A DNA stretch of 40,887 nucleotides from an uncultured Butyricimonas sp. (lineage in GTDB: Bacteria > Bacteroidota > Bacteroidia > Bacteroidales > Marinifilaceae), in NCBI GenBank assembly GCA_944321845.1, contig CALUMT010000020.1, forward strand, positions 1 to 40,887, given 5' to 3'. Both the position numbers and the translations under genes were made by a program. A model generated the notes under the pieces. That model did not search any database. It was not told where the DNA came from and was given only the letters and a program-made list of their open reading frames with translations. This document shows positions 17,037 through 25,069 of this stretch, in pieces (the stretch's first letter is position 1; every line of letters begins with the position of its first letter).

Positions 17037-17453
17037 ATGCTAAAAGAAATTTTATCCATATCAGGAAAACCGGGATTGTTCAAATTAATCACCAACACAT
17101 CCCATGCTTTAATCGTGGAATCATTACTGGACGGGAAACGTTTCCCCGCTTATTCCAACGCTAAAATCATCGCCCTCGAAGATATTTCAATATACACGGA
17201 GAATGAAGACATTCCACTAAAGGAAGTATTCAAACGCATCCACGAGAAAGAAAACGGGCAACCGGCAATCAACCATAAAGAATCCGCCGAGGCTATCACC
17301 AATTATATCGCCACGGTACTTCCGGAATACGACAAGGACCGCGTCTATGTTTCCGACATGCGGAAAATGATTCAATGGTACAACCTGCTTTTAGAGAAAA
17401 ACATTTTGAACTTCAATTCGGAAGAAGAAGAACAAACTGCTAAAGCCGAATAA
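17037..17453 (+). CDS. DUF5606 protein
   Basis: A 138-aa soluble protein of unknown function typical of Bacteroidetes. The N-terminus MLKEILSISGKPGLFKLITNT is family-typical: a short SH3-like beta domain (about residues 1-65, VESLLDGKRFPAY, ALEDISIYT). A helical C-terminal half follows, with DMRKMIQWYNLLLEKNIL and an acidic tail. The start at 17037 matches the family and the promoter; an upstream in-frame ATG at 16998 overlaps the -7 region. It is followed by its own terminator. Confidence 0.82.
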   Translation: MLKEILSISGKPGLFKLITNTSHALIVESLLDGKRFPAYSNAKIIALEDISIYTENEDIPLKEVFKRIHEKENGQPAINHKESAEAITNYIATVLPEYDKDRVYVSDMRKMIQWYNLLLEKNILNFNSEEEEQTAKAE

Positions 17454-17470
17454 GCAAAAGAGTTATTATA

Positions 17471-17510
17471 AAAAACTCCGCTCACTCTTGTAGTCGCGGA
17501 GTTTTTCTTG
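17471..17510 (+). terminator. Intrinsic terminator after the DUF5606 gene
   Basis: AAAAACTCCGC (17471-17481) pairs with GCGGAGTTTTT (17496-17506) around a 14-nt loop and ends in a T-rich tract. It lies 17 nt after the stop. Confidence 0.8.
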
Positions 17511-17527
17511 TTTAAAATCATCGCACC

Positions 17528-18235
17528 ATGGCAAACGACTATTTCCAATTCAAGCAGTTCACCATATATCAAGGCCGGTGTGCCATGAAGGTCGGGACCG
17601 ACGGTGTATTGCTCGGGAGTTGGGCCGATTTAACGGAATCAAAACATATTCTGGACATCGGGACAGGTACCGGACTCATCGCCCTCATGGCAGCACAACG
17701 CAATTCTCAGGCCCAGATTGATGCCATCGAGATAGATGAAGACGCCTGCAGGCAAGCTCTTGAAAACGTGCAGGCCTCACCATGGCAGAATCGGATTAAT
17801 ATCTTCCACGGCAGAATCCAGGATTTCCAACCGGAACATTCCTATGATACCATCCTTTGTAACCCGCCATTTTTCGAACACTCGACCCCAACACCCCTAC
17901 ATAGCCGGACAATAGCCCGCCATTGCGAAACCCTCACGCATGAAGAATTGCTTCAACATGCCAAACGCCTGTTGACCCCTACCGGGAAATTATGCGTCAT
18001 ACTTCCCGTCCAGGAAACGACTCATTTCATAAAACTCAGCCAGGAGAAGGAATGGTTTATTAACAAACTAATAAATATTTTTCCAACTCCACAAAAGCAG
18101 CGGAAACGTTGTATGCTAGAATTATCCTGCCAGAAGGGAGAATATAGCGAAGAAGACTTAATCATTGAAAACAAGCGACATATATACCACGAATCCTTCC
18201 AAAAACTCGTGAAGGATTTCTATTTACACTTATAA
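17528..18235 (+). CDS. trmN6: tRNA1(Val) (adenine(37)-N6)-methyltransferase-like protein
   Basis: Predicted SAM-dependent N6-adenine methyltransferase acting on position 37 of tRNA1(Val). The protein is 235 aa. The N-terminus FQFKQFTIYQGRCAMKVGTDGVLLG is typical of the YfiC/TrmN6 family. The SAM-binding motif I is LDIGTGTGLIALMAAQ (about residues 41-56). The catalytic motif is NPPFF (about residue 116), the N-P-P-F signature of N6-adenine methyltransferases. It lies just downstream of the DUF5606 terminator; no clear promoter was found. Confidence 0.85.
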   Translation: MANDYFQFKQFTIYQGRCAMKVGTDGVLLGSWADLTESKHILDIGTGTGLIALMAAQRNSQAQIDAIEIDEDACRQALENVQASPWQNRINIFHGRIQDFQPEHSYDTILCNPPFFEHSTPTPLHSRTIARHCETLTHEELLQHAKRLLTPTGKLCVILPVQETTHFIKLSQEKEWFINKLINIFPTPQKQRKRCMLELSCQKGEYSEEDLIIENKRHIYHESFQKLVKDFYLHL

Positions 18236-18332
18236 TTCTCTAGAGATTCATGCCCGGAGATTTTCTAAAAGTTTAAACCTATCTACACAAAAGATTAACG
18301 AAGCCTTAACTACCAAACCGCAAAAGTCGCCT

Positions 18333-18450
18333 TACATTTGCAGTGTAAATAACAGCAAGAAGACACAGTTTTTTTTCATAAGTTTGTATGTTTAGGTTAG
18401 TAGTTAGTAATTAAATGAGAGACCGCCCCATCGGTCTCTCATTTTTTTGC
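18333..18450 (+). ncRNA. Candidate small RNA or leader between a -7 box and a terminator
   Basis: TACATTTG at 18333-18340 is an exact -7 element, although no TTTG is seen at -33. About 70 nt later the hairpin ATGAGAGACC/GGTCTCTCAT (18414-18440) is followed by TTTTTTT. This would give a ~100-nt transcript beginning near 18347 with a T-rich middle. It encodes no convincing peptide. It could be a stand-alone small RNA or an attenuated leader of the ROK kinase gene. Confidence 0.4.
18414..18447 (+). terminator. Intrinsic terminator upstream of the ROK kinase gene
   Basis: ATGAGAGACC (18414-18423) pairs with GGTCTCTCAT (18431-18440) around a 7-nt loop and is followed by seven T. An apparent ATG start at 18415 lies inside this stem, so it is not the kinase start. 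Confidence 0.8.
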
Positions 18451-18501
18451 TATCTTTATCCCGTTTTATTATCGAACATTATTGAGAACAAATATAATAT
18501 C

Positions 18502-19458
18502 ATGAAAACAAAGGTTTCTTTAGGAATAGATATCGGCGGAACAAATATTGCCTACGGGCTCATCGACAAAGAAGGGAATTGCATTCTAAATGATTCCCGT
18601 CCCATCGCATCATACAACACTCCACAAGAGTTTATCGCTAATTTACACCAAGAAATCGACCAATGCTTAGCCACTCACAACGTTGAATTAATCGGGGTGG
18701 GAGCAGGAGCTCCTAACGGAAACTATTTCAATGGTACAATAGAGAATGCGGCAAATTTAAATTGGAAAGGGACAATCCCATTCGTTGAATTACTGGAAAA
18801 GGAATTCCATCTTCCCGCGTTCATCACCAACGACGCCAAAGCAGCGGCTCTCGGTGAAATGATTTATGGAGGGGCTAAAGGCATGAAAAACTTCGCAGTA
18901 ATCACCCTCGGAACCGGCTTAGGCAGCGGTATCGTGATTAACGGTGAACTGGTCTATGGACACGACGGACTTGCCGGCGAACTAGGCCATACCATCGTGA
19001 AACCGAACGGCAGATACTGCAATTGCGGCAGACGGGGATGCCTAGAAACATTTGTATCCGCCACGGGAATCAAGCGCACCGCATGCGAATTATTAGCCGT
19101 GGAGAACAATCCCAGTAAATTACGGGATATTCCTTACAACGAAATTACGGCCAAGAAGGTTTACGATGCCGCACAAACAGGCGATCCTATCGCCTTAGAT
19201 GCATTCCGAATCACGGGAGAAGTTCTTGGTGCCGCATTAGCCAATCTTGTAGCGATCACCAGCCCGGAAGCCATTTTCCTTCAAGGAGGGGTAGCCAATG
19301 CCGGCGAGTGGCTATTCAAGACGACCCATGAACAGATGGAAGCCAACATGCTCTATCTATTCAAACAAAAAGTGAAAATACTTCGTTCCTCACTTCCTTC
19401 AAATGCTGCTATATATGGAGCCGCAGCTCTAGTGTGGAATGAATTAAAAGAAGCGTAA
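18502..19458 (+). CDS. ROK-family sugar kinase (glucokinase-like)
   Basis: Cytosolic ATP-dependent hexose kinase, most likely glucokinase or a related N-acyl-amino-sugar kinase. It is 318 aa from ATG 18502; an in-frame ATG 87 nt upstream lies in a terminator stem and is rejected. Motifs are GIDIGGTNIAYGLID (phosphate 1), the catalytic Asp in FITNDAKAAALGE, ITLGTGLGSGI (phosphate 2), ELGHTIV, and the ROK zinc motif CNCGRRGCLE (about residues 173-182). Two nt separate it from the GH92-like lipoprotein gene, so the two are co-transcribed. Confidence 0.9.
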   Translation: MKTKVSLGIDIGGTNIAYGLIDKEGNCILNDSRPIASYNTPQEFIANLHQEIDQCLATHNVELIGVGAGAPNGNYFNGTIENAANLNWKGTIPFVELLEKEFHLPAFITNDAKAAALGEMIYGGAKGMKNFAVITLGTGLGSGIVINGELVYGHDGLAGELGHTIVKPNGRYCNCGRRGCLETFVSATGIKRTACELLAVENNPSKLRDIPYNEITAKKVYDAAQTGDPIALDAFRITGEVLGAALANLVAITSPEAIFLQGGVANAGEWLFKTTHEQMEANMLYLFKQKVKILRSSLPSNAAIYGAAALVWNELKEA

Positions 19459-19460
19459 AC

Positions 19461-20732
19461 ATGAAAATACAGTCTTTCATTGTACTGTTCATCTGTTTTT
19501 CCATTCTTGGGTGTCGGGAAGAGAAAGAAATCCCGATAACAAAACTTGTCAACCCGAAAATTGAGGCCGTAGCAGGGGATACCATCCCCCGCATTTTCAC
19601 CCCGTACGGGAATCTTCACATCTCGCCAGAGTTCTACGACCATAAATTTTCGGCGCTCACCCACTCCTATCATAAAATAAAGGACACATCGGCCCTCCCT
19701 TGTGTTCGATTTACTCCGACAACACGGTTACCCCAGCCACAAGAAAATATATTCCCCGTTCATTTCTCATCCGCATTCACACGGGAACAAATGGAGGTGG
19801 GGTATTATAAAGTTGTGCTGAACAATGGGACACAAATAGAAGCCTCCCTCAGCAAACACTGCGGGATGCACTCCTACCAGTTCCCGCAAGGAGGGGCTTA
19901 CGGGATAATCCTGAATCTATGTACCCCCGGTCAAGCGGATTCCACCCAACAAACCGTCATCCAAAAAATATCCAACAGAACGATACAAGGGTATCATGCT
20001 TCGAACAATAATTCACCGGAGAATAGAATATATTTCTACATTGAATTTTCCCAAGACATCAAGATTCTGAATACCGATTCGGCAAAAGAGGTGGCCATAA
20101 ATACTGAAACAAGCTTAAAATGTCATCGTGCATGGATTGATTTCGGAACGACGACGAACAAAATTTTTGCCAAAATAAGTTTGTCTGACCAAAGCATTGC
20201 AGAAGCCAGGAATTATCTACAAACAGAGATCCCCCATTGGAGTTTTGACAAGGTCAATCGAGATGCCAAATTGCAATGGAAGAAATTACTGTCTCATGTC
20301 AAGATAAAAAGTAATGATACGACAGCGCTACAAAATTTCTACTCCGCGCTTTACCATGCCTATCCCGTTTTATTCCTCCACTTCGACATAAAAGAGAACT
20401 ACAAAAACTCGGACGGAGAACCGCAGGATATTTACAATTACTTGCAAAAACATACCAAGAAAGCGACAGAACACGTCCTTTCCTCCATCGGGTTAATTCC
20501 CATGAAGGAATACACGAATCAGTACCAATTGAGCAAACCTCAATTCTCCAGGATCATTTTAAAACTGGAACAAGACCGTCGCTTTACCATCAAAACGAAC
20601 AACAATAATGACACAGACACACCTTCCATTATGCTCAACGGACGACCATTGCAACGTACCTGGATCACCCGTTCTGAAATAACACAAGGTGGCTCACTTG
20701 AATTTATACTGACAAACGAACAAGAAAAATAA
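19461..20732 (+). CDS. GH92-like lipoprotein lacking the catalytic middle (internally deleted)
   Basis: A 423-aa lipoprotein (lipobox ILGC, Cys18, followed by REEKE). The N-terminal ~290 residues match the GH92 beta-sandwich layout: KLVNPKIEAV, ISPEF, HFSSAFTREQMEVGYYKVVLNNGTQIEASLSKHCGMHSYQF, and then NFYSALYHAYPVLF. After that the protein jumps within some 50 residues to the usual C-terminal end of the family: SSIGLIPMKEYTNQYQL, LNGRPLQRTWITRSEI and GGSLEFIL. Typical GH92 alpha-mannosidases are about 730-760 aa. Roughly 320 residues, including the helical barrel with the catalytic acids, are therefore missing while the frame stays open. It is unlikely to hydrolyse mannosides but may bind glycans. 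Confidence 0.7.
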   Translation: MKIQSFIVLFICFSILGCREEKEIPITKLVNPKIEAVAGDTIPRIFTPYGNLHISPEFYDHKFSALTHSYHKIKDTSALPCVRFTPTTRLPQPQENIFPVHFSSAFTREQMEVGYYKVVLNNGTQIEASLSKHCGMHSYQFPQGGAYGIILNLCTPGQADSTQQTVIQKISNRTIQGYHASNNNSPENRIYFYIEFSQDIKILNTDSAKEVAINTETSLKCHRAWIDFGTTTNKIFAKISLSDQSIAEARNYLQTEIPHWSFDKVNRDAKLQWKKLLSHVKIKSNDTTALQNFYSALYHAYPVLFLHFDIKENYKNSDGEPQDIYNYLQKHTKKATEHVLSSIGLIPMKEYTNQYQLSKPQFSRIILKLEQDRRFTIKTNNNNDTDTPSIMLNGRPLQRTWITRSEITQGGSLEFILTNEQEK

Positions 20733-20740
20733 ATAAAAAA

Positions 20741-21439
20741 ATGAAGAACGTTGCCATTATCTTAGCAGGTGGTGCCGGTCACCGGTTAGGAGAAAAGCTT
20801 CCAAAACAATTCTTGGAAATCAATAACAAAACCGTTCTGGCACACACCATCGAAAAATTCAACTCACATCCAGCTATTGACGAAATAGCTGTTGTCATCC
20901 ACAAGGATTACATTGAGACCGCCCGAAATATTATCCACCAGGAGGGATTCTATAAAGTAAGGCATATCGTACCTGGAGGAAAGGAACGTTACCATTCCAC
21001 GCTTGCCGCGCTGGCGTGTTACCCGACTCCCGGAGTCAACCTGCTTATTCACGATGCGGCAAGACTACTCGTTTCCCCAAGGATTATCGACTACACAATC
21101 GAAGCTCTGAAAACATGTTCAGCCTGTACCACGGCCATCCCCGCAACGGATACTATCCTACAATGTGACCAAACCAAAGGGTTTATTCAGGCGATCCTTG
21201 ACAGAAGCATGTTATTTCAAGTACAAACGCCACAGGGATTCCATTCTGAGATTTTACAAGAGGCCTACAAGATCGCCTTAACGGATCCGAATTTCCATTG
21301 CACAGATGATTGTGGTGTCATTCAGCGATACCTTCCTCACGTTCCCATAAAAATCGTCCCGGGAGAATCTACCAACATCAAATTAACTTATAAAGAAGAC
21401 ATCCCTGTCATCGAGAATATATTACTTCAAATGCAATAA
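20741..21439 (+). CDS. IspD/TarI-family cytidylyltransferase
   Basis: CTP-dependent nucleotidyltransferase of 232 aa. It matches 2-C-methyl-D-erythritol 4-phosphate cytidylyltransferase (IspD) and its relative TarI (ribitol 5-phosphate). Motifs are ILAGGAGHRLGEKLPKQF (CTP binding, residues 7-24), PGGKERYHSTLAAL, LIHDAARLLVSPRII, and FQVQTPQGF near residue 162. IspD usually reads HDGVRP or HDAARP at the third motif; here the Pro is replaced by Leu. It lies 8 nt after the GH92-like gene and 3 nt before wzi, with no other MEP-pathway gene nearby, so a surface-polymer role is possible. IspD remains a fair call. Confidence 0.75.
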   Translation: MKNVAIILAGGAGHRLGEKLPKQFLEINNKTVLAHTIEKFNSHPAIDEIAVVIHKDYIETARNIIHQEGFYKVRHIVPGGKERYHSTLAALACYPTPGVNLLIHDAARLLVSPRIIDYTIEALKTCSACTTAIPATDTILQCDQTKGFIQAILDRSMLFQVQTPQGFHSEILQEAYKIALTDPNFHCTDDCGVIQRYLPHVPIKIVPGESTNIKLTYKEDIPVIENILLQMQ

Positions 21440-21442
21440 AAC

Positions 21443-22870
21443 ATGAGAACATTCATTATAATTCTATTAATAGGATTATCCTCCATACAACTCCAGGCCC
21501 AGAAAAGGCAGTTTAACTATGAAACCTCGTTAACCGGCTTTGCCGCTACGGGGAAAACACTTCCATTCTGGATGATTTCCAATCAACACGGATTAATCCC
21601 TAACGGACAAGGGGGCATGTATTACATCGGTTTATTTTCCGATTTCACACCAAAACATAAAATCCAATTTGCTTACGGGATCTCGGCTTCCGCCTCTTTA
21701 TCCGAGGCCAATGATCATATCATCCTTGACCAAATCTATATCTCGTCACAATGGAGAAATCTAAGATTAGATCTTGGGATGATACATCCCGAAGAAGAAT
21801 TCAACGGAATCTCTTCAACCAATGGAAACATTGTTCTCTCTGGTAATTCACGCACTTTTCCCGGGTATAACCTACGCACCGATTACATGAATCTCCCTAT
21901 CATGAAAGGGATTTTCAAATTCAAATTCAACTGGGCCGACTACCTCATGGTTGACAAAAACAGCTATGTAAAAGATATTCGATTGCATAATAAATCCCTA
22001 TTCATAAAAATCTCCCCGCACCAACGCTGGGAATTCATTTTCGGATTGGAACACTGGGCTCAATGGGCCGGGACATCACCTACTCTCGGCAAACAACCAT
22101 CCTCGTTTAAAGACTACTTGCGCATTGTCATCGCAAAATCAGGAGGAGAAACTGCAACTTACAGTGACCTACTGAATGCTTTAGGCAACCACCTCGGACG
22201 AGAACACATGCGTATTAATTATATCGGGGATAAATACATGCTATCATTTTACCACGATATTCCCTGGGAAGATGCATCCGGAACAGACTTCCGCTCTTTC
22301 CCCGACGGCACATACAGCTTGTATTACACTTCAAAAAATCCACGACAATGGATCACGGATATCATTTACGAATTCTACTACACGAAATATCAATCAGGGT
22401 CAATCCATGATCGCCCAGCCACTCCCGAGGAAATAGCCAAACAGGACCCTAGCGATCCTTTTTACGGGCGCAGAGTCCTAGGTGGACGAGACAATTATTT
22501 TAACCATGGATGCTATCGAAATGGCTGGACTTTACACTACCGGACAATAGGTTCCCCTTTGATCACAAGTGCGGGAGAAGGCCATTTAGGTGTCATCAAC
22601 AACCGAATCATCGGGCATCACATCGGTGTAAAGGGTTTAGCCTTCAACAAGATTCCATATAAAGCCATGTTCACCTACACGATCAATTACGGGACCTATG
22701 ACCGTAAGTTGACTCATGCCCCCCGCCAATGTTCCGGAGGATTAAATATCATTCTACCATTCAGAAAACTTCCATTCCAAATAGAAACTGGTATTTATGC
22801 CGACTACGGGCAATTCTTACAGGACAATATCGGAATTACGATAAAAATCACACGGCAGGGAATTCTTTAA
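21443..22870 (+). CDS. Capsule-assembly Wzi-family outer-membrane protein
   Basis: A 475-aa outer-membrane beta-barrel of the Wzi group, which in other bacteria anchors capsule to the surface. The signal peptide is MRTFIIILLIGLSSIQLQA. Family features are LPFWMISNQHGLIPN near residue 40, LRLDLGMIHPEEEFNGISSTNGNI, SGNSRTFPGYNLR and GLEHWAQWAGTSP, with alternating strands to the end. It is the last gene of the ROK-GH92-IspD/TarI-Wzi row. Its stop overlaps by 4 nt the stop of the convergent O-antigen ligase gene. Confidence 0.85.
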   Translation: MRTFIIILLIGLSSIQLQAQKRQFNYETSLTGFAATGKTLPFWMISNQHGLIPNGQGGMYYIGLFSDFTPKHKIQFAYGISASASLSEANDHIILDQIYISSQWRNLRLDLGMIHPEEEFNGISSTNGNIVLSGNSRTFPGYNLRTDYMNLPIMKGIFKFKFNWADYLMVDKNSYVKDIRLHNKSLFIKISPHQRWEFIFGLEHWAQWAGTSPTLGKQPSSFKDYLRIVIAKSGGETATYSDLLNALGNHLGREHMRINYIGDKYMLSFYHDIPWEDASGTDFRSFPDGTYSLYYTSKNPRQWITDIIYEFYYTKYQSGSIHDRPATPEEIAKQDPSDPFYGRRVLGGRDNYFNHGCYRNGWTLHYRTIGSPLITSAGEGHLGVINNRIIGHHIGVKGLAFNKIPYKAMFTYTINYGTYDRKLTHAPRQCSGGLNIILPFRKLPFQIETGIYADYGQFLQDNIGITIKITRQGIL

Positions 22871-22884
22871 TTCCCTGTTTTTTT
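22856..22884 (+). terminator. Intrinsic terminator overlapping the ends of two convergent genes
   Basis: CAGGGAATT (22856-22864) pairs with AATTCCCTG (22869-22877) around CTTT and is followed by seven T. The stem contains the wzi stop codon, and the distal half lies within the last codons of the minus-strand ligase gene. It works for the plus strand only. Confidence 0.8.
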
Positions 22885-24186
22885 ATTGACTAATACGGGA
22901 AACATATCCCCATAAAAATAAAATAATGCCAAGAAAAACAAGATCAAAGGACGGGCATTCATTTTTGACAATGTCACGCAAAAACAACTACTAATAAAAA
23001 ATATCATCACAAAAGCAGACACAAAATAAGGAAATTCCCTTCCCTTTTTCCAATATTTTACTATTGAAGCAAAAAACAAATACAACACAAAAAACAAGCC
23101 CCACATCCCTCCTTGCACCCAAAACTGCAAGAAAGCACTATGGACATTATAATATACAGAAATCTCCATTTCTGAATTTGCGAACCAGTTATTCACCCGA
23201 TCCTTGGCATAAACTCCCACTCCCCACAAACCGAATTCATCCAAATGCGCAAGTGTTTCCTTGTAGATTGCCACACGAGGAGCTATTGTTTCTCCTTGTA
23301 AATTACCGGATTTAATATTGGCAATATCCTGTTTTATTTCATCAACCCGTCGCCCGAATTTCTCTACCCGCAGCAATGAGAACAAACCTCCTCCCATCAA
23401 TAATAACAAACACACAATTATCCCCCAACGTCTCGAACGAGTTGATATTCTAAATAAATAAACATTCATAATTATGAAACCCAAGATGAATCCCAATATG
23501 GCAGACTTAGTCACGGTCAACACCAAAAACAGGAGCAATAACGCAAAGATAATCCCCCAAACTATACGCATTCCAGCATTTCTCCCGGTAAAAACAAAAA
23601 AATAAGAACACAGAGCACCAACAGCCATTCCCATCGCCCGCATCTCCAATAAATAAACAGTTCCCAAAATTGGACGATTATCCCCAAATCGAATCATGAC
23701 TAAAGTATACATCGATTCTTTCAAATTCGTTATATACCAAAAACCGATTAATTCATGCAAGATATACACTTGCATAACCAAACAACCGATGCAAAAACAA
23801 GCCAAGAACTTCCTTATTAACTCCGGGGTCAACCACTCTTTCAACAATACGACATAAACAGGGATTAAAATAAAACCGAGTGACAAAGCCTCAAACATAG
23901 AGTAAGAAGGCTTTCCCTCCATGTTTCCCATTGTCAAAATGATAATCGTGTGTAATGCAAAATACAATAGGAACAACACATTCATTCCAATATATACTCT
24001 TCCCGATTTTATACTTGCAAGAGTATTATTAGAGGCCATAATTCCCAAGAACGTCAATGCAATCAACACCCCGTTAAATAAATTTCCCCAAACGGGAGCG
24101 ACACTACCAAGCAAGAAGCCTAATAGCAAAAAACCTATCTTCTGTAATCGGATTAATCCAGTTGTATTCTTAAACACGGCACACAA
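22867..24186 (-). CDS. O-antigen ligase/polymerase (WaaL/Wzy-like) membrane protein
   Basis: A polytopic inner-membrane protein of 439 aa with about 11 predicted transmembrane segments. It also has a large periplasmic loop (about residues 265-350) that contains GETIAPRVAIYKETLAHLDEFGLWGVGVYAKDRVNNWF and HSAFLQFWVQGG. This is the O-antigen ligase domain layout, in which polymer is joined to lipid A-core or extended. Adjacent glycosyltransferases support the call. The start is uncertain: the open frame begins at TTG 24186 and a GTG at 24177 is equally plausible; both overlap the upstream GT-D gene. Ligase and polymerase cannot be told apart from sequence. Confidence 0.8.
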   Translation of the reverse strand: MCAVFKNTTGLIRLQKIGFLLLGFLLGSVAPVWGNLFNGVLIALTFLGIMASNNTLASIKSGRVYIGMNVLFLLYFALHTIIILTMGNMEGKPSYSMFEALSLGFILIPVYVVLLKEWLTPELIRKFLACFCIGCLVMQVYILHELIGFWYITNLKESMYTLVMIRFGDNRPILGTVYLLEMRAMGMAVGALCSYFFVFTGRNAGMRIVWGIIFALLLLFLVLTVTKSAILGFILGFIIMNVYLFRISTRSRRWGIIVCLLLLMGGGLFSLLRVEKFGRRVDEIKQDIANIKSGNLQGETIAPRVAIYKETLAHLDEFGLWGVGVYAKDRVNNWFANSEMEISVYYNVHSAFLQFWVQGGMWGLFFVLYLFFASIVKYWKKGREFPYFVSAFVMIFFISSCFCVTLSKMNARPLILFFLALFYFYGDMFPVLVNKKTGN

Positions 24187-25063
24187 TTTGCTTCAAATAG
24201 TTAGAATCTACGATCTCTGACATATCTTCTTCCTTATCATTTGCTTCCTGCACATACTTCCCGGCTATCTTTATTTTATCCTTCGCACCACGAAGAAACC
24301 ATTCGTATTCAACATCCACATGCCCGATATCTATAGCCCAAAAACCTTCCTTCGCTAAATCATAGGCAAGCACTGTTGCCGTCTGTCCTAAAGCCAACAA
24401 TATCAACCTATTTCCCCCGTACTCACGAATTCTTTCAAGGATTTTATCATATTTCTCGAAAGCATCCTCTGCCGGAGCCAATACCCGCTGCAACGAACGC
24501 ACATTCGAAAACAAATCGTTATTCACCCCCAAACGGCTATACACCCCTTCCACAAGCAATACATCCTTATCCTCCCACAATTGCCGAATCTTAGCCAAGT
24601 AACCCTTGCAAACACTTTTATCTTTATAGGCAAAATAGAATCGTGTAAAAGAAGCATCATAATAGGTATAATCCTTTCTCAAATAACGTTTTAACACTCC
24701 AAATGCCTTAGTGAAAAATGCAAGCCAGAATACCCTCGTCCGCAAATTCAAATTCTCCTGAGAGACCAAGGCATAAGGCAAACACACGATATGATGAGGG
24801 ATATCCCGTTCCAATACTTCGCCCAATCGTTCTGCCAAACGAGGATTATAATGACAAAAACCATTCCCTTTCTCCCTAATCACATTAAATTCGCCATCAC
24901 CATAACGACTGACCGAGCAATGCTCCTTTAAAATCTTGTCTAAAGTTTCATCCGTGGAACGAACATCCGGGATAAAGCCTAAATCTTTTATTCTCCTCAA
25001 GTAACGTCCCCTGTATTTCAACAGACGAAAGGACAACTCTATATAATAGAATAAATTCTTCAT
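24170..25063 (-). CDS. GT-D fold glycosyltransferase (DUF1792 / SP_1767 type)
   Basis: A 297-aa cytosolic glycosyltransferase. The N-terminal SVSRYGDGEFNVI (about residues 50-62) carries the D-G-E metal-binding signature of the GT-D fold. DVLLVEGVYSRLGVNNDLF and ILLALGQTATVLAYDLAKEGFWAIDIGHVDVEYEWF near the C-terminus are family blocks. GT-D enzymes extend O-linked or surface glycans from UDP-sugars. It lies between a GT2 gene (6 nt upstream) and the O-antigen ligase (17-nt overlap), which fits LPS or surface-polysaccharide synthesis. Confidence 0.8.
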   Translation of the reverse strand: MKNLFYYIELSFRLLKYRGRYLRRIKDLGFIPDVRSTDETLDKILKEHCSVSRYGDGEFNVIREKGNGFCHYNPRLAERLGEVLERDIPHHIVCLPYALVSQENLNLRTRVFWLAFFTKAFGVLKRYLRKDYTYYDASFTRFYFAYKDKSVCKGYLAKIRQLWEDKDVLLVEGVYSRLGVNNDLFSNVRSLQRVLAPAEDAFEKYDKILERIREYGGNRLILLALGQTATVLAYDLAKEGFWAIDIGHVDVEYEWFLRGAKDKIKIAGKYVQEANDKEEDMSEIVDSNYLKQIVCRV

Positions 25064-25069
25064 TTATAA

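Noticed and set aside
18415-18501. An N-terminal extension of the ROK kinase starting at 18415
   Set aside because: The ATG lies inside a terminator stem and the added residues are not family-like; ATG 18502 gives the normal start.
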